In this document: positions 47,401 through 59,882 of the stretch, one piece after another | Layout: each line of letters begins with the position of its first letter | Numbering within the stretch: the first letter of the stretch is position 1 | From: Apostichopus japonicus | Lineage: Eukaryota > Echinodermata > Holothuroidea > Aspidochirotida > Stichopodidae | DNA: 64,000 bases | Direction of reading: 5' to 3' | NCBI RefSeq assembly: GCF_037975245.1 | Contig: NC_092582.1 | Span: 5,992,001 to 6,056,000 of the forward strand | Program-made: the position numbers and the translations under genes | Notes under the pieces: model-generated | Told to the model about the DNA's origin: nothing | Database searches by the model: none | Seen by the model: only the letters and a program-made list of their open reading frames with translations

Positions 47401-50400
47401 TCAGTTACAAGTTCCTGTGATTTCTGTTGGACCAGCATTGCATATACCTTTTCTCTCCATCTGTTTGAAATGGAAAGAAGTAAAAAATACAGAAAATGCA
47501 GAGAATAGGATACAACTTAATACAATAGAACCTTATACCATCTCACAGTGGAAATGATGGTTTTCATGTCTCACCTTAAGAGTTCTTTGAAGAACACCTA
47601 GTCTTCAAGCCAGCTCATACTGACCTCCAGGAATGAATTCTTATCTCATACTCACCTCTAGGAATGAATTCTCATCTCATACTCACCTCTAGGAATGAAT
47701 TCTCATCTCATACTCACCTCTAGGAATGAATTCTCATCTCATACTCACCTCTAGGAATGAATTCTCATCTCATACTCACCTCTAGGAATGAACTTTCATC
47801 ACATACTCACTTTTGAAGTATGAATTTTCCATACACCTCAATTCTTAAATACATATTATCTATTAATACTAATCTTCTTACTATGAAAGTTCCACCTCAC
47901 ACTCACCTTTTCATCTAATAATAAAATTTAATACGAACTGTCAATCCTACCCATCCCATGCTCACTTTCTTAGTATGAACTTCTGACCTCGTACTCACTC
48001 TTGGACTATGCACATTCCACTTCCAACTCAATTCTTAAATACATTTTATTAAATACATTTTATTATTTTATACTAATCTTCACAGTATGAACTTTCCATA
48101 TCATACTCTGTTTATATATATAGCAATTCATACTTACTTTGTCAGAATGGACATTCCTGTCTCATCTGGTGACTGAATAACTGTCTGACTCTAGAAACAA
48201 AAGATGACAGGAAAAATTAATATGGTTTTATAAATGTCCATTATTATTATTATTAAAAAAGGCTGTAATAATGGAAGGTAACTATGCAACAGCTGTTAAG
48301 ATTTCATAAGAATACCAAAGCTTATTCCTTTTTTTTCTGTCCAATGTTTTTCAGCAGAAAAGCTGAAACCATGACTTGTGATATAAATATATTACCATAT
48401 AATAGGTAGTATTCTGTACCTCCACTACATTCCATTATTATAATTACATCTGGAAATTACCTTAACAACCTCTGCTTCCTGTAGAGCCAGAATTTTCTGA
48501 GTTGAAGAAAGTCTAATCTTGACATATTGCTCTGTGGCTTTGAGAGATTCGACAACATCTTCCAGATCCTTCAAAGGAAAATAGACAGAAATACAGCTAA
48601 ATGTGACATTATCTACAGATGACAAACAGAATAATTATAATAAGTATAATCATAAACAGTTCTTATATAACGCAACTTACAATAAAGTCTCGCCGCGCTG
48701 TACTTAACCCTGGTCATTGGTAACTTGTAACACCTACACACCAAAGTGTGCACAATTCAAACAATCTCTCCTGGGGCACCACAGCCACGTGTCCCCTGGG
48801 GGACTTCCCATAGGGTGCAGCCACAAACCGGCGCACGCAACTATATTTACAAGTCACCTCGCAAGTCCCCATTTATACACCTGGGTGAAGAGAGGCAATG
48901 GAGATAAAAGGCGTGCCCAAGGACACAACGCAATGATCTGGCCAGGGCTCGAACCTGTAATCCTTAGATCACAAGTCCACTGCCTTAACCACTTGACCAC
49001 AACGCAAGAGAAATTCAAAATAGGTTAATAGGCAATAACGGGAGCTTACATATGAGAGCATGCAATAATGAGAGCTGACATGGAATCGTTGATCAGCAAG
49101 AGAGATTTATCGTCTCAAACCATATCATAACAAACACCCTCTTTTCATGTCATATAAAATCTGGGGTCCATCACATGCTCCGTATAAAGCAGCCTGAAGG
49201 GGACTTTTCTACTGTACTAAGAATCCAGTAAAACTTCCATTAATTTAATAAATATCAGATCATAACCAACCTCTCTACAGGATGAATCTTCACTTTACCT
49301 GAATTTTCTTTATCAGCTGTTGCTTCTCCGAATCCCATTCAGAGACGGTTTTGATAGATGGTCGAGATTCTTGGATGTAAACTCGCATCTGAGCAAGATC
49401 TCTGTTGGCTGTCGTCAGTGCTTCTTTCTGTTCCCTTCAGAAAACATCAAAATATTCAGTAATATTAAGTAATTAATGCAACTGGTAAAATTCAAATAAC
49501 AATATGACAATACTCCACTATTGCCTATTAACCTCTCCAAAGCTCTTTACTTTTCATGACATTTCTTTCATATTTCAAAAATATGGCATATATACTTTCA
49601 AACTGATAATTAGTCTTCCAGTTAAATGACAATGTCAATCTTGGCCTAGCCATCCCCAACCCCCCCCCCCCCTCTCACTTGCTATGAAGGTATGGAAAAA
49701 TTCTTTAAAAAAAATGTGGCACTCCCAGAGATAAGGAGCAAGCACATGTTGTGATTCAAAGCATAAATGGGCATTATGAGAAATATTACTCAGGTATATA
49801 AATGTAACCAGCTTCTTTGAGGATCTTGTAGGATTGAAGGCACAACTTTTGAAAAGTTTAACATTTCCCTTTGAAGTGTTGCTTTCCTTGATAGCACTGT
49901 TGTCTTTATGTATAAGATTGTCTCCTTAATGCATTAAAATCTTTGTTGCAGTATTTGACCTTACAACTAAAGAAAGATCTAAGCAGGTTAGTATTTTTTA
50001 CTCCTCCTTTATTCAATGTTGGTCCACCAAAAGATCCTCAGAAATATCACATTTACTCTCAATAGGATACAATGTATATGTTATAGCATAGTTATATAAT
50101 GGATGCAACTCCATCTAAAACGGCTGTCTGCAAACTTTTAGGCCGCTGAGCCAGGAGTTTCCAGGAGGACTGAGCCAAGACTCACTAGAACCCCACCCCC
50201 TCAGAACCGGTATTCAGAATGTATGATAAATGGTTTGTTTTGAATGTCGTCATTTTCCCGAAAACCATAGATGAATTTTCAGAAAGCTAAAAAAGTCCTG
50301 TGACACGCTGAAAATCTATTTGTGGCCCACTTCTGGTATGTACCTCATTCAACTTAAGTCGTTCAGCTTAACAATGCAAACTTTAGGTTAATTTTTTTTT

Positions 50401-53400
50401 AAATGATAAGCAGATAAATATTTTAGCAAAAATGAGTATTACAAACCTAATATCATTTGCATATTTCATGTCTAATTTTGTCTTTTCGTGGTCTGAATGT
50501 TTCAACTTCTCATTCGTCTCCTCCAGGTCTGATCGGAGCTTGTGTTTCTCTTCTTCTAGCTGGACTCTTAGCTCACCAGTCTTTTGTTTAATGGAATCAC
50601 ACTCAGCCTGGTGAAGGTCTTTCAATTCCTTTATCTGAATATGTATAAGGGATATAACAAAATATGTCATATGAAATGAAAAGGAAAGGAGACATTACTG
50701 TTGATGATGGGATGATTTTTCATTGGAGAAAGAGTCTGTCATAAACATCCAAAACCATGTACATCAGTGGTTCTCAAAGTGGTCCCTGCCGCCCCCAGGG
50801 GGGGGCATTGGGAAGTCTCAGGGGGGCACTACAGGGTACACAGGGAGTAGGGGGGTGTTGATACTGATTTGGGGGTCCCTGGCAATTACAACACATCACT
50901 GCAGCAATTAAGGGTACAATAAGGCATCCATGGGGTCTTGGAGCATAAACAATACATTTTGTGACCCATAATTATCCAAAAATGGTATTAGAAATTCAAT
51001 AACTCCACCCCTACGTACAATTTCTTTCGCGTTTGGATTATATTGTAGAAGAAACATCTCTTGTATCTTATTAGCGCCACCATTTAGCCTGTCATTTGGG
51101 GTATTCCTTGAGCTGGTCACAGATATCGAAGTCAAGGGGAGGGGGTAGGGGGAGGGGGACATTGGAACAGTTCAAGATAGTCGAAGGGGCGGTCGTCCAA
51201 GAAAGTTTGAGAACCACTGATGTACATGTTTGCTGTCCTAGTATTAAGCAGACCTCGTCTAAGACAGTGGCATTTTCAACCACTTAGCATTCCTCACATG
51301 GCATCTACAAGATACACAAAATAAATATTTGGTGTCATTTTGAATGCTACTCACAGCAGGCTTTCTTGCATATATTCCATATTTATATTTGTTTTCTGAA
51401 CAGACTTTTGGTTCCCAAAGGATATTTTCCTACACCATATTACTTCTTGTAAAGAGACTCAAGAAGGTTTGATGGCCAAAAAGTCATCTAAAACACTTGC
51501 TTGCTCAAAAGTCTATCACTTCTCACATGGCATCTACATCACACACAAATTAATGTAGAGCTTTGCTTCATGTTAATAGATTTCAAAGGTTTCTCACATA
51601 ATCCATTTCACATATCTTCTAAACAATTATTAGCAACAGCTTTGCTTTCTGAAAGATATTTTCCTACTCCATGTCCCTCCCTGTCAAGGGTCTAAAGAAG
51701 AAGTGATACTATTGGTCAACAGCATAGCACTAATGTCTGATGACCTGTTTTGGAACGAAGGACCATATCTGCTTGTAAATAAATCTGAAAAAGTTGATCG
51801 ATATGAGGAGCAAAAGGAAGACACTTCTTAGAGTGTTTACCTGTCGTTGATGTAACTGGTTCTGATGAGAAACTTCATCTTTCCGTCTTCTTACATCTTC
51901 TCTGCTTCTTGTTTCTGTTTCTTCCAGCTTGTCTTTCAGTCTCTCAACCTCTCTCTGGTATTTGGCTTCCAACTTTTCAGCTGTAGTTTTCAGTTCTGTT
52001 ATTTCGGCTGCCTGACGACCGATCATCTCTGTCGTGTGCTTCAGATGAATCAGATTGGGGTCAGGTTGAGGTCCAGGTAGAGTGAATGAGGTCCCAGGAT
52101 ACGAACCGGGATGTGGACCATGGTGGACACCGGGATGATACAATTGGCCAGGATGAAGTTGAGGAGTAAATTGAGGTTGACGTTGATGGACATCTGATGG
52201 AGTGTTGATCTCTTTACATGAAGGAACATTTTGACTCTGTGAGCAGATAACAAGCATTCAATGGAATTCACTGTACTCAAATGTTATTGTCAACATACAG
52301 TAATTATATTATACATACTATGTAAAACCTACATTTTGGTCATTCTTTGTTAATTTGCTACATTTTTTCAGACAATCAAATATGCTGCTTGGACAACCAA
52401 CATGCAAGACTCGGTTGTCTGAGGGATAACCACAAAAAAATACTTAAAAACTTTGCCCTGACATTTTTAATCCAATGGCATCCAACAGTCTATGTTAAAG
52501 GTACTTGGTTAAGTTGAAAAGTAAAGTTCTCTAGGTCTATAGACTTTGTATAGGTCTGACAAATAGGCAGGATCCAAGTCTTACTATTACAGTTCATTGT
52601 GTACAACACAGCTATGCATCATTGGGTTTGTGTAGAGATGTGTTTATCTTGCATAGCGTTTTATGCAATACCACATATATGTTACTGGGACAAGTGGCTT
52701 GTGAATTATGTCATGCAATGCTATGAAGTAATGTCCTGGCATAAAATACTACAATCAGTTGATAACTTACAACATAGTCACATAATGACAACAATGTCGA
52801 CCCAAAACTCTTGCATGCCTAGACTTACAGTACTGTAGGTACTTCTGCCATGAAAACAGTAATATGTCTACAATGAATATTATGTTGTTTTGAAATGTGA
52901 GAGGCTGTTTCTTTAGGTGAGAAATGCATGTTGTAACACAAACACGAGAACTTAACAATATACCACTGTATATCAGCACGTTATGCTCTTTACTTGAATA
53001 GAGAACAGTACAGTAGATTTTAAGTGAACCAATAGGTAATCCTGACAGAACTTACATGAACAAAGACACTTTGATCAGCTGCTGAGGCTACCTCCTTCTC
53101 AGGAGTGCTACAAGAAGTGAAAGGAAACATAAGTTGAAATGAAGCAACCAGACTTCTATGATTCAAACCCTCATGAAGGAATGTATTGTCCGAGATTGAG
53201 AGAGTAGATAGATTCTTGGAAGATATTTTTGATGCAAATCAAAACGTTTTATTGATGATCATTGTATTATCAATATACCTGTATGATAAAGATGGTTTCT
53301 GCAATTCATTTACAGTCTAAATATGTCCAGTAGCTCAGGACTGCAAGATGCACTTAAAGGACAGGTACAGTAGTGTTTTGTACATGCACAAGGATGTGAA

Positions 53401-55732
53401 ATTATCAGTTAGCTCATTATCACTTGCAAAAGTCATTCTTCCCAAGATTCCCAACTTTCCAAGTACACATCCTATACAGTACAAGTACAGTAGTTCAATT
53501 GTGCCTTGAAATTGTTGAAGGAGTTGAAATTTTCTGTGAAATGATACAAATTTTATACAAATGGACACAATAGTATCTCTACATATCTCCCAAACAAAGC
53601 AAGATTTTCCTGAGCTTCTGTATTTTGTGGAGTTGTTTATCATGAATGTCTCTATCATATAACATGTTAAGATGATGGATTGGCTTGCCTCTCTTTTAAC
53701 GTGGTAAACTATCTTTTTTCTTACTTTTTTCTCATTAGATCATCTGAAGATCCTGATTCTCTGCCTCTTCTCTCTACAAAACCTGTATTCGTCTTTTGAG
53801 CCTTTTTATGACCTTCTGTGATTGGTGTAGTCTCCTTTGGATGATGGAATGAATTTGGAGTAACAAGTGTCTTCACAGTTGTTTTAGCTGAAGAGGAATA
53901 GTTGAACACTATTTTAAAAGCCTGGATATTCCACTGGCAGAAAATGTAAAGAATTATCTTAAAAGAGAAAAATATTCCACACTCTTACTGTAGTTGAAAA
54001 CTCCATCTCAGTATCTTGAACCTAACTTGAGATACTGTTAAAATGAATGAAACCTACTTTGACTAGCCAAACCCTCCCTTACTCCAGAAAGTTGATCGTA
54101 GTATAACCATAGTCTGTAATTCATAATGAACAATGTTCTTCAACTTCTTCAAAAGTTTTACTTTCCTTTTATTATATTCTTGCTGATTTATTCTACAAAC
54201 ATTATACATTTGGTATGTTTGCTCTGCTGTAAATATTCTCTGTACTACAGGTTAGAATTTCATCAAAATGCAACTTTATGTAGAAATATATTCCTCCGTG
54301 GATAAATGATTTAAATATTATAAAGAAGAACATACCCTGTCACATCCATTAACAAAATATCACCAAAGTTGAAAAATTGATATCTTCATCATACAAAATT
54401 GACCTAAAGATGCAGAAAATTTCCCCAAGTTTGTTATACAATAAACTTAGAAACCACTGGAATATCCATGTACTGTAGCTCATGATAGCACTGAGGTAAT
54501 GACCTGGCAATCTGGGTTGTCACAGTGAGAAGGGAAGGTTAAGCTACAGATCTAATAATGTACAATGGTAAGCCTTCTGTAAGACTTCAAATAAAATAAT
54601 ATGGAATAAACTTGGATATGCATAGATCTGCTCACAGGGGTGAAAATAAATGACCAGTCTTATATCCCTGAGTCATTTTTCACTTACTATAGTAGTGCCT
54701 TGAAAATCAATCATTTCTGGAGCTCTTTTATGCTCTCTTTTTAAGCATATATTATCAGCAAATGTAAATCAGATATACCTTTTTTGCTGTATGATAAATT
54801 ATACATAACAGGGAGAGTAAATGATAGATCATGAGAAAACTTCACACAGCCCCTGGTTAACACTGTGAAAGGAGCCTCTTTGCCATGGTAATGGTGAAAA
54901 GGGACTCACCAATAGCTTCTGCCATAGAAAAATGGAAGTTTTCACAATTGGAAAGAGTGGATTCCCACACTTTTTGGAGCATTTGCCTAGTTCTTTATTC
55001 CAAAAGCTTAGGCTATATCCATAGTTTGAAAATATTACTGATTCCCAATATTTAGGCATAATAATGCAGTTCAATATTACTTGTGCAAAAGTGCTACATG
55101 TTTTCACACACCATTCACTATGTACAATGTGAGCAACTACAAGATGTTGACCAGATATTACCCAGGTGGAGTTGAGACCAGTTAGCGAGAAAGGAGGGGT
55201 ATGCGTATGCACTCTAGGCCTATAGCATTTGTTGATTTAACAACTGATGTATTAAGGAATTAAGTGTAGAATCTGAAATTTGGCTGCATATTATTGACAT
55301 CATGAATTCAAAATGATGAATCTCAGAAAGTTCTCATCTCCTCACTGTTAGTGCATGTGGTTAATGATTTTAGTAACACTACGATGACACGCAAAACTAG
55401 TTAAAGTTGCAATATTATGGGATTGTGACTGCGAGTGAGCTATTGTATACTGTACTGTATATAGGTTTACATTTGACCTAGCGTTTCACAGTGTAACGTT
55501 AGCGAGTGCCCTAAGGCTGATGTTAACGTTAGGCTATCTGCCAAGAGAGTCAGGCCCGTAAGTTCGTGAAAAGCCTACCGCAAAACGCAAACCTATAAAG
55601 ACTATTTGATCTTACTCAAAAGGATTGAAGGTTAAATAAATACTGGATACTACTATAATCACTTGTGACTACTGACTACATACTCTCAATTGGTTTCGCG
55701 AAATCTGCAGGGGCTTTCAAACTTGCCGCCAT
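38322..55732 (-). CDS. CCHCR1: CCHCR1 orthologue, coiled-coil alpha-helical rod protein 1 (20 coding exons)
   Basis: Exons, read downwards: 55684-55732, 53725-53887, 53056-53107, 51841-52236, 50447-50634, 49299-49434, 48461-48568, 48138-48190, 47373-47460, 47059-47169, 46001-46107, 45031-45143, 44785-44905, 44300-44424, 43079-43149, 42361-42478, 41609-41710, 40478-40629, 39869-40046, 38322-38401. All junctions are GT-AG and in phase; 2,511 nt give 836 residues (the human protein is about 780). After a disordered Pro/His-rich N-terminus the product is almost entirely heptad-like Glu/Lys/Leu/Gln coiled coil. Identification rests on collinear blocks remembered from human CCHCR1: KWREKV, RLNEARREHAKA, ATLKQEGLISKYK and the C-terminal ESI motif. 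In mammals it acts at centrosomes and P-bodies; that role here is inferred by orthology. Confidence 0.92.
39869..40046 (-). CDS. CCHCR1: CCHCR1 exon 19
   Basis: Opens ATLKQEGLISKYKSYRR, matching the human ATLQQEGLLSRYK block, then continues into a Lys/Glu/Asp-rich segment with no clear human counterpart. Phase 0 to 1. Confidence 0.9.
41609..41710 (-). CDS. CCHCR1: CCHCR1 exon 17, most conserved block
   Basis: Ends MEKRLNEARREHAKA before a phase-1 donor. The 12 residues RLNEARREHAKA match the human protein exactly as I recall it, which anchors orthology. Confidence 0.93.
42916..43048. repeat. Palindromic MITE-like repeat, GATCCTAGCAGGATC core
   Basis: Two inverted arms (TGGATCCTAGCAGGATCTTC at the left; GAAGATCCTGCTAGGATCGA at the right) flank a short GGCTGAAT-containing centre, and the outer ends GTAAAAGTAAG and CTTACTTTCAC also pair. 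Related half copies are at 8110-8207 and 36420-36475. Sits in intron 15 of CCHCR1. Confidence 0.8.
44056..44285 (+). mobile_element. tRNA-derived SINE of a second family
   Basis: Begins AGCGTGGTGGCCAATTGG (A-box-like) and ends TGTAAAGCGCTTGGAGACC...AAAGCGCTATTTAAA with an ATT-rich tail. That 3' end is typical of SINEs borrowing an L2-type LINE tail. Lies in a CCHCR1 intron, antisense to the gene, just downstream (plus-strand sense) of intron sequence and abutting exon 14's intron boundary. Confidence 0.7.
46355..47106. repeat. Minisatellite carrying copies of CCHCR1 exon 10's 3' end
   Basis: The segment (plus strand) TTACTTGACTGATCTGTTTC through CAGCTTCTCTGTCTGAC, which is the complement of the end of exon 10 plus its donor, occurs near 46464, 46708, 46881 and in the exon itself at 47055. 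A diverged copy lies near 46350. Spacing of the three best is 173-174 bp. Between copies is pyrimidine-rich sequence (CACCCTCACCCCAT). Confidence 0.9.
47059..47169 (-). CDS. CCHCR1: CCHCR1 exon 10, source of a partial-exon minisatellite
   Basis: 37 coiled-coil residues (VNDLQNQLQKNQSTIESLEH onward), phase 0 to 0. The last ~45 bases and the donor CAA|GTAAGG recur several times downstream in the intron (see 46355-47106). Confidence 0.9.
47373..47460 (-). CDS. CCHCR1: CCHCR1 exon 9, conserved WREKV block
   Basis: Reads WREKVYAMLVQQKSQELVTD, a block I recognise as the most distinctive in the centre of vertebrate CCHCR1 (human has RWR-KVFALMVQLKAQEL). Phase 2 to 0. Confidence 0.92.
47620..47815. 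repeat. 31-bp minisatellite with donor-like motif in each unit
   Basis: About six head-to-tail copies of AGGAATGAATTCTCATCTCA plus TACTCACCTCT. On the minus strand each unit contains AG|GTGAGTATG, a consensus 5' splice site. Located in CCHCR1 intron 8. Confidence 0.92.
48720..49012 (-). mobile_element. tRNA-Leu-like SINE
   Basis: On the minus strand the head reads GTGGTCAAGTGGTTAAGGCA (A box) and GGTTCGAGCCCTGG (B box), followed by a ~200-bp body. In CCHCR1 intron 6, same orientation as the gene. Confidence 0.8.
50765..51219. mobile_element. hAT-type MITE in CCHCR1 intron 4
   Basis: TIR CAGTGGTTCTCAAA and its complement TTTGAGAACCACTG. Exact 8-bp duplication ATGTACAT (50757-50764 and 51220-51227). 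The interior has G-rich runs and no transposase. Confidence 0.92.
51841..52236 (-). CDS. CCHCR1: CCHCR1 exon 4, Pro/His-rich linker into coiled coil
   Basis: 132 residues. The first half is rich in Pro, His and Gly (HPGVHHGPHPGSYPG). From about residue 150 of the protein, heptads begin (ITELKTTAEKLEAKYQREVE). Phase 0 at both ends. Confidence 0.9.
53725..53887 (-). CDS. CCHCR1: CCHCR1 exon 2
   Basis: 54 residues, polar and low complexity, ending ESGSSDDLMRK. Acceptor CTTCAG, donor GTAAGA, phase 1 to 2. Disordered N-terminal region, poorly conserved in this family. Confidence 0.82.
55684..55732 (-). CDS. CCHCR1: CCHCR1 exon 1, start codon
   Basis: ATG in a good context (AAAATGG) encodes MAASLKAPADFAKPIE and stops at GAGA|GTATGT in phase 1, as exon 2 requires. 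An in-frame stop follows shortly in the intron, so splicing is needed. Confidence 0.8.
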
Positions 55733-58700
55733 TTTGGATTTTTCAGTTGACCATATTTGATGTTTGATGAAAAGCTAGGTAATCTGCCAAAGATATGCAT
55801 GTGAATATCATGGGACGCCAACGTTGAGTGACCTGTCATAAGGCCTACTCATAGAAATTGAACTACTTCATTTTTTATTGGCCTGCTGTATATCTTTTTG
55901 GATTAGTGCAGGAAGGGGCGGGTGGTCGAGGACAAAAATCTGCAATAATGGTGGGCAGACAGTGGGCATGCGCAAAGGGGTAAGGCGGCGGGGGGGGGGG
56001 GGGGGGAGGTGCACCTTGGATCGTCAGTCATGGTATATCGTTTGCTTCAGTCAGGATAGAATTGGACCACTACTACTAGTGGCCCCCCTTTTTTCAACCT
56101 CACACAAAGTATTTGGGTGGGGGGGGGGGATAGGACCCCCAAATACTACATAGGAGACAACTCCAATGACCACAGGACAGACTCCCTCCATTGTAAGATC
56201 CTTCATAGCCTCTGGCTCTCCACTAAACCATTATCAGTCGGAGAAAGTTCAATTTATTAATATCTATTAGCAAAAACTTCCTTTAAGAGCTACTCATAAA
56301 GACCAAACTTAAATTCTACAAATGCCTCAGAATGCATCATTTGACTTTTGACTTTTTTATTTTATGTTTTTCTTCTTATGGTTTTCCCATACAACTCAGG
56401 TCATTACCTTAAGCAGCCTTCTGGGAAATTTGGGAGTTCATTATCATTTATTAGCACAATCTTGTGTTTAGAGCGAATTGTGGGAACCTAAATTACCATC
56501 TAAATATGCCACAGAATGCATCACTTGACGTTTAAAATCGAACGTTTGGGGGTAGGGGTAGGGGTGAGGGGGGTGGTGGATCCCCTACACAGAAGTTGGC
56601 AATAATACATGAAACAAATGTAAATAAGTAAATGTAAATTTTTCTTTTGTTTCTTTTTGGTTGGGAGTGTTCTACTTTGTGAAACCTTCTTTAGGTTTTA
56701 TAGAAGACTTCCTTTCACACCTGAATTATACACATTGTTATATGTTATGTTTATTGTATTTCTATCAGTTGTGAGAAAGCAAATAAACTTGAGTTGAATT
56801 GAATTGAAATGAAAGTACTTTTTATCAAATGTAACCAAAGAGTAGTGGCTTTGAGCTGCGATAGTAGTCGACGTAATAATCACTACAAGTTGACTCTTTA
56901 AAATATTCCTAATCTGCTTTTGTAGTATACATATAATGAACTTTTTTTGCAACGTATTTCATCATTTTAATATATAGTTAATTTAACATCACATTTCTGT
57001 CAATATTCTTTAAATCAATATCTAATTAATATTTGATTCCACAGACAAATTATTTCTTTTTCGAATAATGGAATAGAATGGTAATCTTTCGGTTATCAAA
57101 TAAATTAGTTGCTGTACGTATAGAACAAAATTTGCGATCACAATTATTTTCCAAGATACTTGAAATGAAACATCACGGAATGACGACACCTTTTGGTTGT
57201 CAGTGACCTTTGCTAGTTGGCGTTACTTAATTAATGAGTGAATGGTAAAGATTATGTCGCCAGCTCAACTGAATATGAAATGCTAAAATTAAATGACGAG
57301 GCATTAAATGATGAGGGGGTGTGACACACAAGCACATACAACATTAAACAAAGAAAAAACAATGAAAGTTTGACATGCGCTATTTCAGAAAGAAATTTCT
57401 TTTTCACTTTGTAATAGTGAAATAAAAATGCAAAGGCGTGAATTATAAATTGTCGAATAATATACAATTATAATAATTAATGTACAACCTAATACAATTT
57501 TGTTTGGTTCAGTTTACGTTCTCTCGTTGATATTCGCTTGACTTTAAGGAAATGTAAAATTGGAAAAATTTAGTTAAATGCTCATCTTCAATCATTAGTA
57601 ATTACATAAAGTCAGTATTGCAAGGTATCGTCTATACATGTTTGTTCGGGGTTGTATATGAGTTTCCATCGTGGGTTATGAGGATTTTTTTTATCAGAAA
57701 TTCAAGGGCAGATTCTGCAGGAATATTGATCTTGCTTATTACCAGTGCTAAATATAATTATGATATACAACAATCTTAATTTAATATGACGAAACGAGCA
57801 TTAGAATTGTTGAATTGTTAACTTACATATTTGTAAAGGAATAACACTTTTTTTAAATACTCTAATTTCTATAGGGTTCACCGAAAGCCGTAAAGTAAAT
57901 TGGATATTCATAAAATTCCGAAACATGCTCTTTTAATTTAATTTAAAATGAAATTTATTAATATTTAGCAAAAACACGGAATAAAATATATTGCCAGTTA
58001 AAATATACTACGAGAGTTATTAATTTTACTGTTAAGCAATATAAATAACTATATCTTATCGTTTGTATAGCTTTGTTAATTTTAATATCCCTTAAAATGA
58101 GAAATAAATTGAGGAAAAACGTTCAATAAATTTAAATTTAATAAAAAGCAACACAATTTTTTTTTTACAGTAATTGCTTAGGTGGCTAGGTAGGTGAGTG
58201 GATTGGTGCAGTAGTGACGGATGGAGCTGAAAGAATTCGTGCAATTTCACATCGTGAGGCCTTCTATTGTTGTAATACTTCAATAATAATTATGTTATAA
58301 CTATAGTACACACATATATATACAAACTACGTGTTCAGTTTGTGTCAAATATATTTATTTTTTGCAGTAACATAACGATCTCTTGGTTCTTCTTCCCCCA
58401 ACATTTCCAAAAATAGTAAAACACTCTCAGTTTTTTTTTTCCACTCATCCCCAATAAGTGATAGGTGATCATCATGCTATGATCATTTTGATACTTTAAC
58501 CGCGTTTAAATATATTTAACTTATTTTTAAGATGAAACTAAATAACTGAAAATGTGATTTCCACAGCCAAAGTATTTTGTAACAGAACCTTCGCAAAACG
58601 TCATAACCTATTGCCAAACAAAAATGTACATCACACAGCAAAAACGAATGACATACATGTCACTGCCATGAGTAACGAATAAAATACTTCCCAATTCCTA

Positions 58701-58879
58701 TATGTTAAGTATAGACAAGGCTCGGTCGGCTACATTTACCATGGAAAGTGTGGTAGGTCCACTCAGGTTGTTGGAGAATCTTTAGACAGATTTGCAAGAT
58801 TTTATAGAAAGATATATAGTGCTTATTTCAGGGAGCGCTACAAATTGGTGGCGCGAGAAGTTACTATGGAAACACTCAC
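55733..58879. other. Intergenic or upstream region of CCHCR1
   Basis: Starts with the CCHCR1 promoter side. Two poly-G runs (55990-56007 and 56120-56130) and AT-rich sequence from 56600 to 58500. No supported coding exon. Confidence 0.45.
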
Positions 58880-58964
58880 CAGCCGCGTTAATCACGGGAG
58901 CGAGCTTCGTTGATTTAGTTAGCAGCACTTTGGAGCAAGACAAGGTCCTAACGTAAGATTTCAT
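58880..58964 (-). CDS. Speculative minus-strand first exon
   Basis: ATG at 58964 opens 28 codons (MKSYVRTLSCSKVLLTKSTK onward), basic, Ser/Thr-rich and free of acidic residues like a mitochondrial presequence, ending at GCTG|GTGAGT in phase 1. No partner exon was found before CCHCR1. CCHCR1 exon 2 also accepts phase 1, so an alternative first exon of that gene is possible. A chance ORF is equally likely. Confidence 0.2.
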
Positions 58965-59165
58965 TATTTTTAATTGTGTGCATGTTATGTATTTTGGATA
59001 ATAACATAACTTAACATAAACCATATACATGTCGGCTACATTAATGACCATTGACATCTGACCCTCTTTTTCATCATGCCACACTTTACTACCCCTCCTC
59101 CCACCCCCTCTGCCCGCACACCCCATTACCAAATGAATGAAATATTATAGACATACATGAGACAT

Positions 59166-59439
59166 CAGAGGCGTCGGAAGCTATTTGGGATTGGTACGGC
59201 AGATCAGAGTGTGGCCATCTATCATAATTATCGGGGGGACGTTTGGTAGGTCAAACTACGCTACGCGCCACCATGGTTGGCGCGAAAATTTTGAAAAAAT
59301 GCCTCCCAGATTGCAGGAAATGGCACTTCCCGGGCTTGAAAACAAGACCCCTGTCATGCCAGAGTAGTCACATTAGCCTACTTGCTTGTTTCATTTTGGT
59401 TCTTTATATTTTGCATTTGTACCGGCTCCGACGCCCCTG
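59166..59439. mobile_element. Probable hAT-like MITE
   Basis: CAGAGGCGTCGGAAGC at the left and GGCTCCGACGCCCCTG at the right form an imperfect TIR. The duplication is unclear (GACAT on both sides, 5 bp). The interior shares a GCGCCACCATGGTTGGCGCG motif with other elements in the window. Confidence 0.55.
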
Positions 59440-59634
59440 GACATAAAGTAATTACATTACGTCCTTAATTAACCCATTCATATTGTTAATACATAAGCAG
59501 TTCCCGCTTAACTCTGGCTGTACGGTCCATGGTTGGGTAACCATGTGGATTCATAAAATATATTTATTATATAGTGTGCCAATGCTTAGATACACTTTAA
59601 GTCAAAAACATATCTCATAATATGCATGGTATCC

Positions 59635-59882
59635 ATCGCTAGCGTTGTATTAGTCTTGGCCAAGTCGTTTGTAATACTCTTTTTCTCGCGTGCAAACTGT
59701 ACATGCCTCAGAGACCGTTTCTGCCTACCACGAATGTGCTTGCCATGCACTGTATTTTACATGCCCGAGGATCTGTCCGATACAATCTAAGGCGTTGCCG
59801 CTGGCGGTCTCTGGGCAGTACAGCAAATAGATACGGGAATAGCTTTGTGGAAAAGAAGGTTACATTAGGCTGTTCATACTAG
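59635..59882. repeat. Dispersed repeat, copy 2 (frameshifted)
   Basis: Inverse, diverged copy of 11316-11562. The reading frame open in copy 1 is broken here by small indels and a TAA. It lies just beyond the stop of the SLC31 gene, possibly in its 3' UTR. Confidence 0.7.

Noticed and set aside
54829-55212. 127-codon minus-strand ORF inside CCHCR1 intron 1
   Set aside because: No acceptor and donor pair keeps the CCHCR1 frame; no domain seen.
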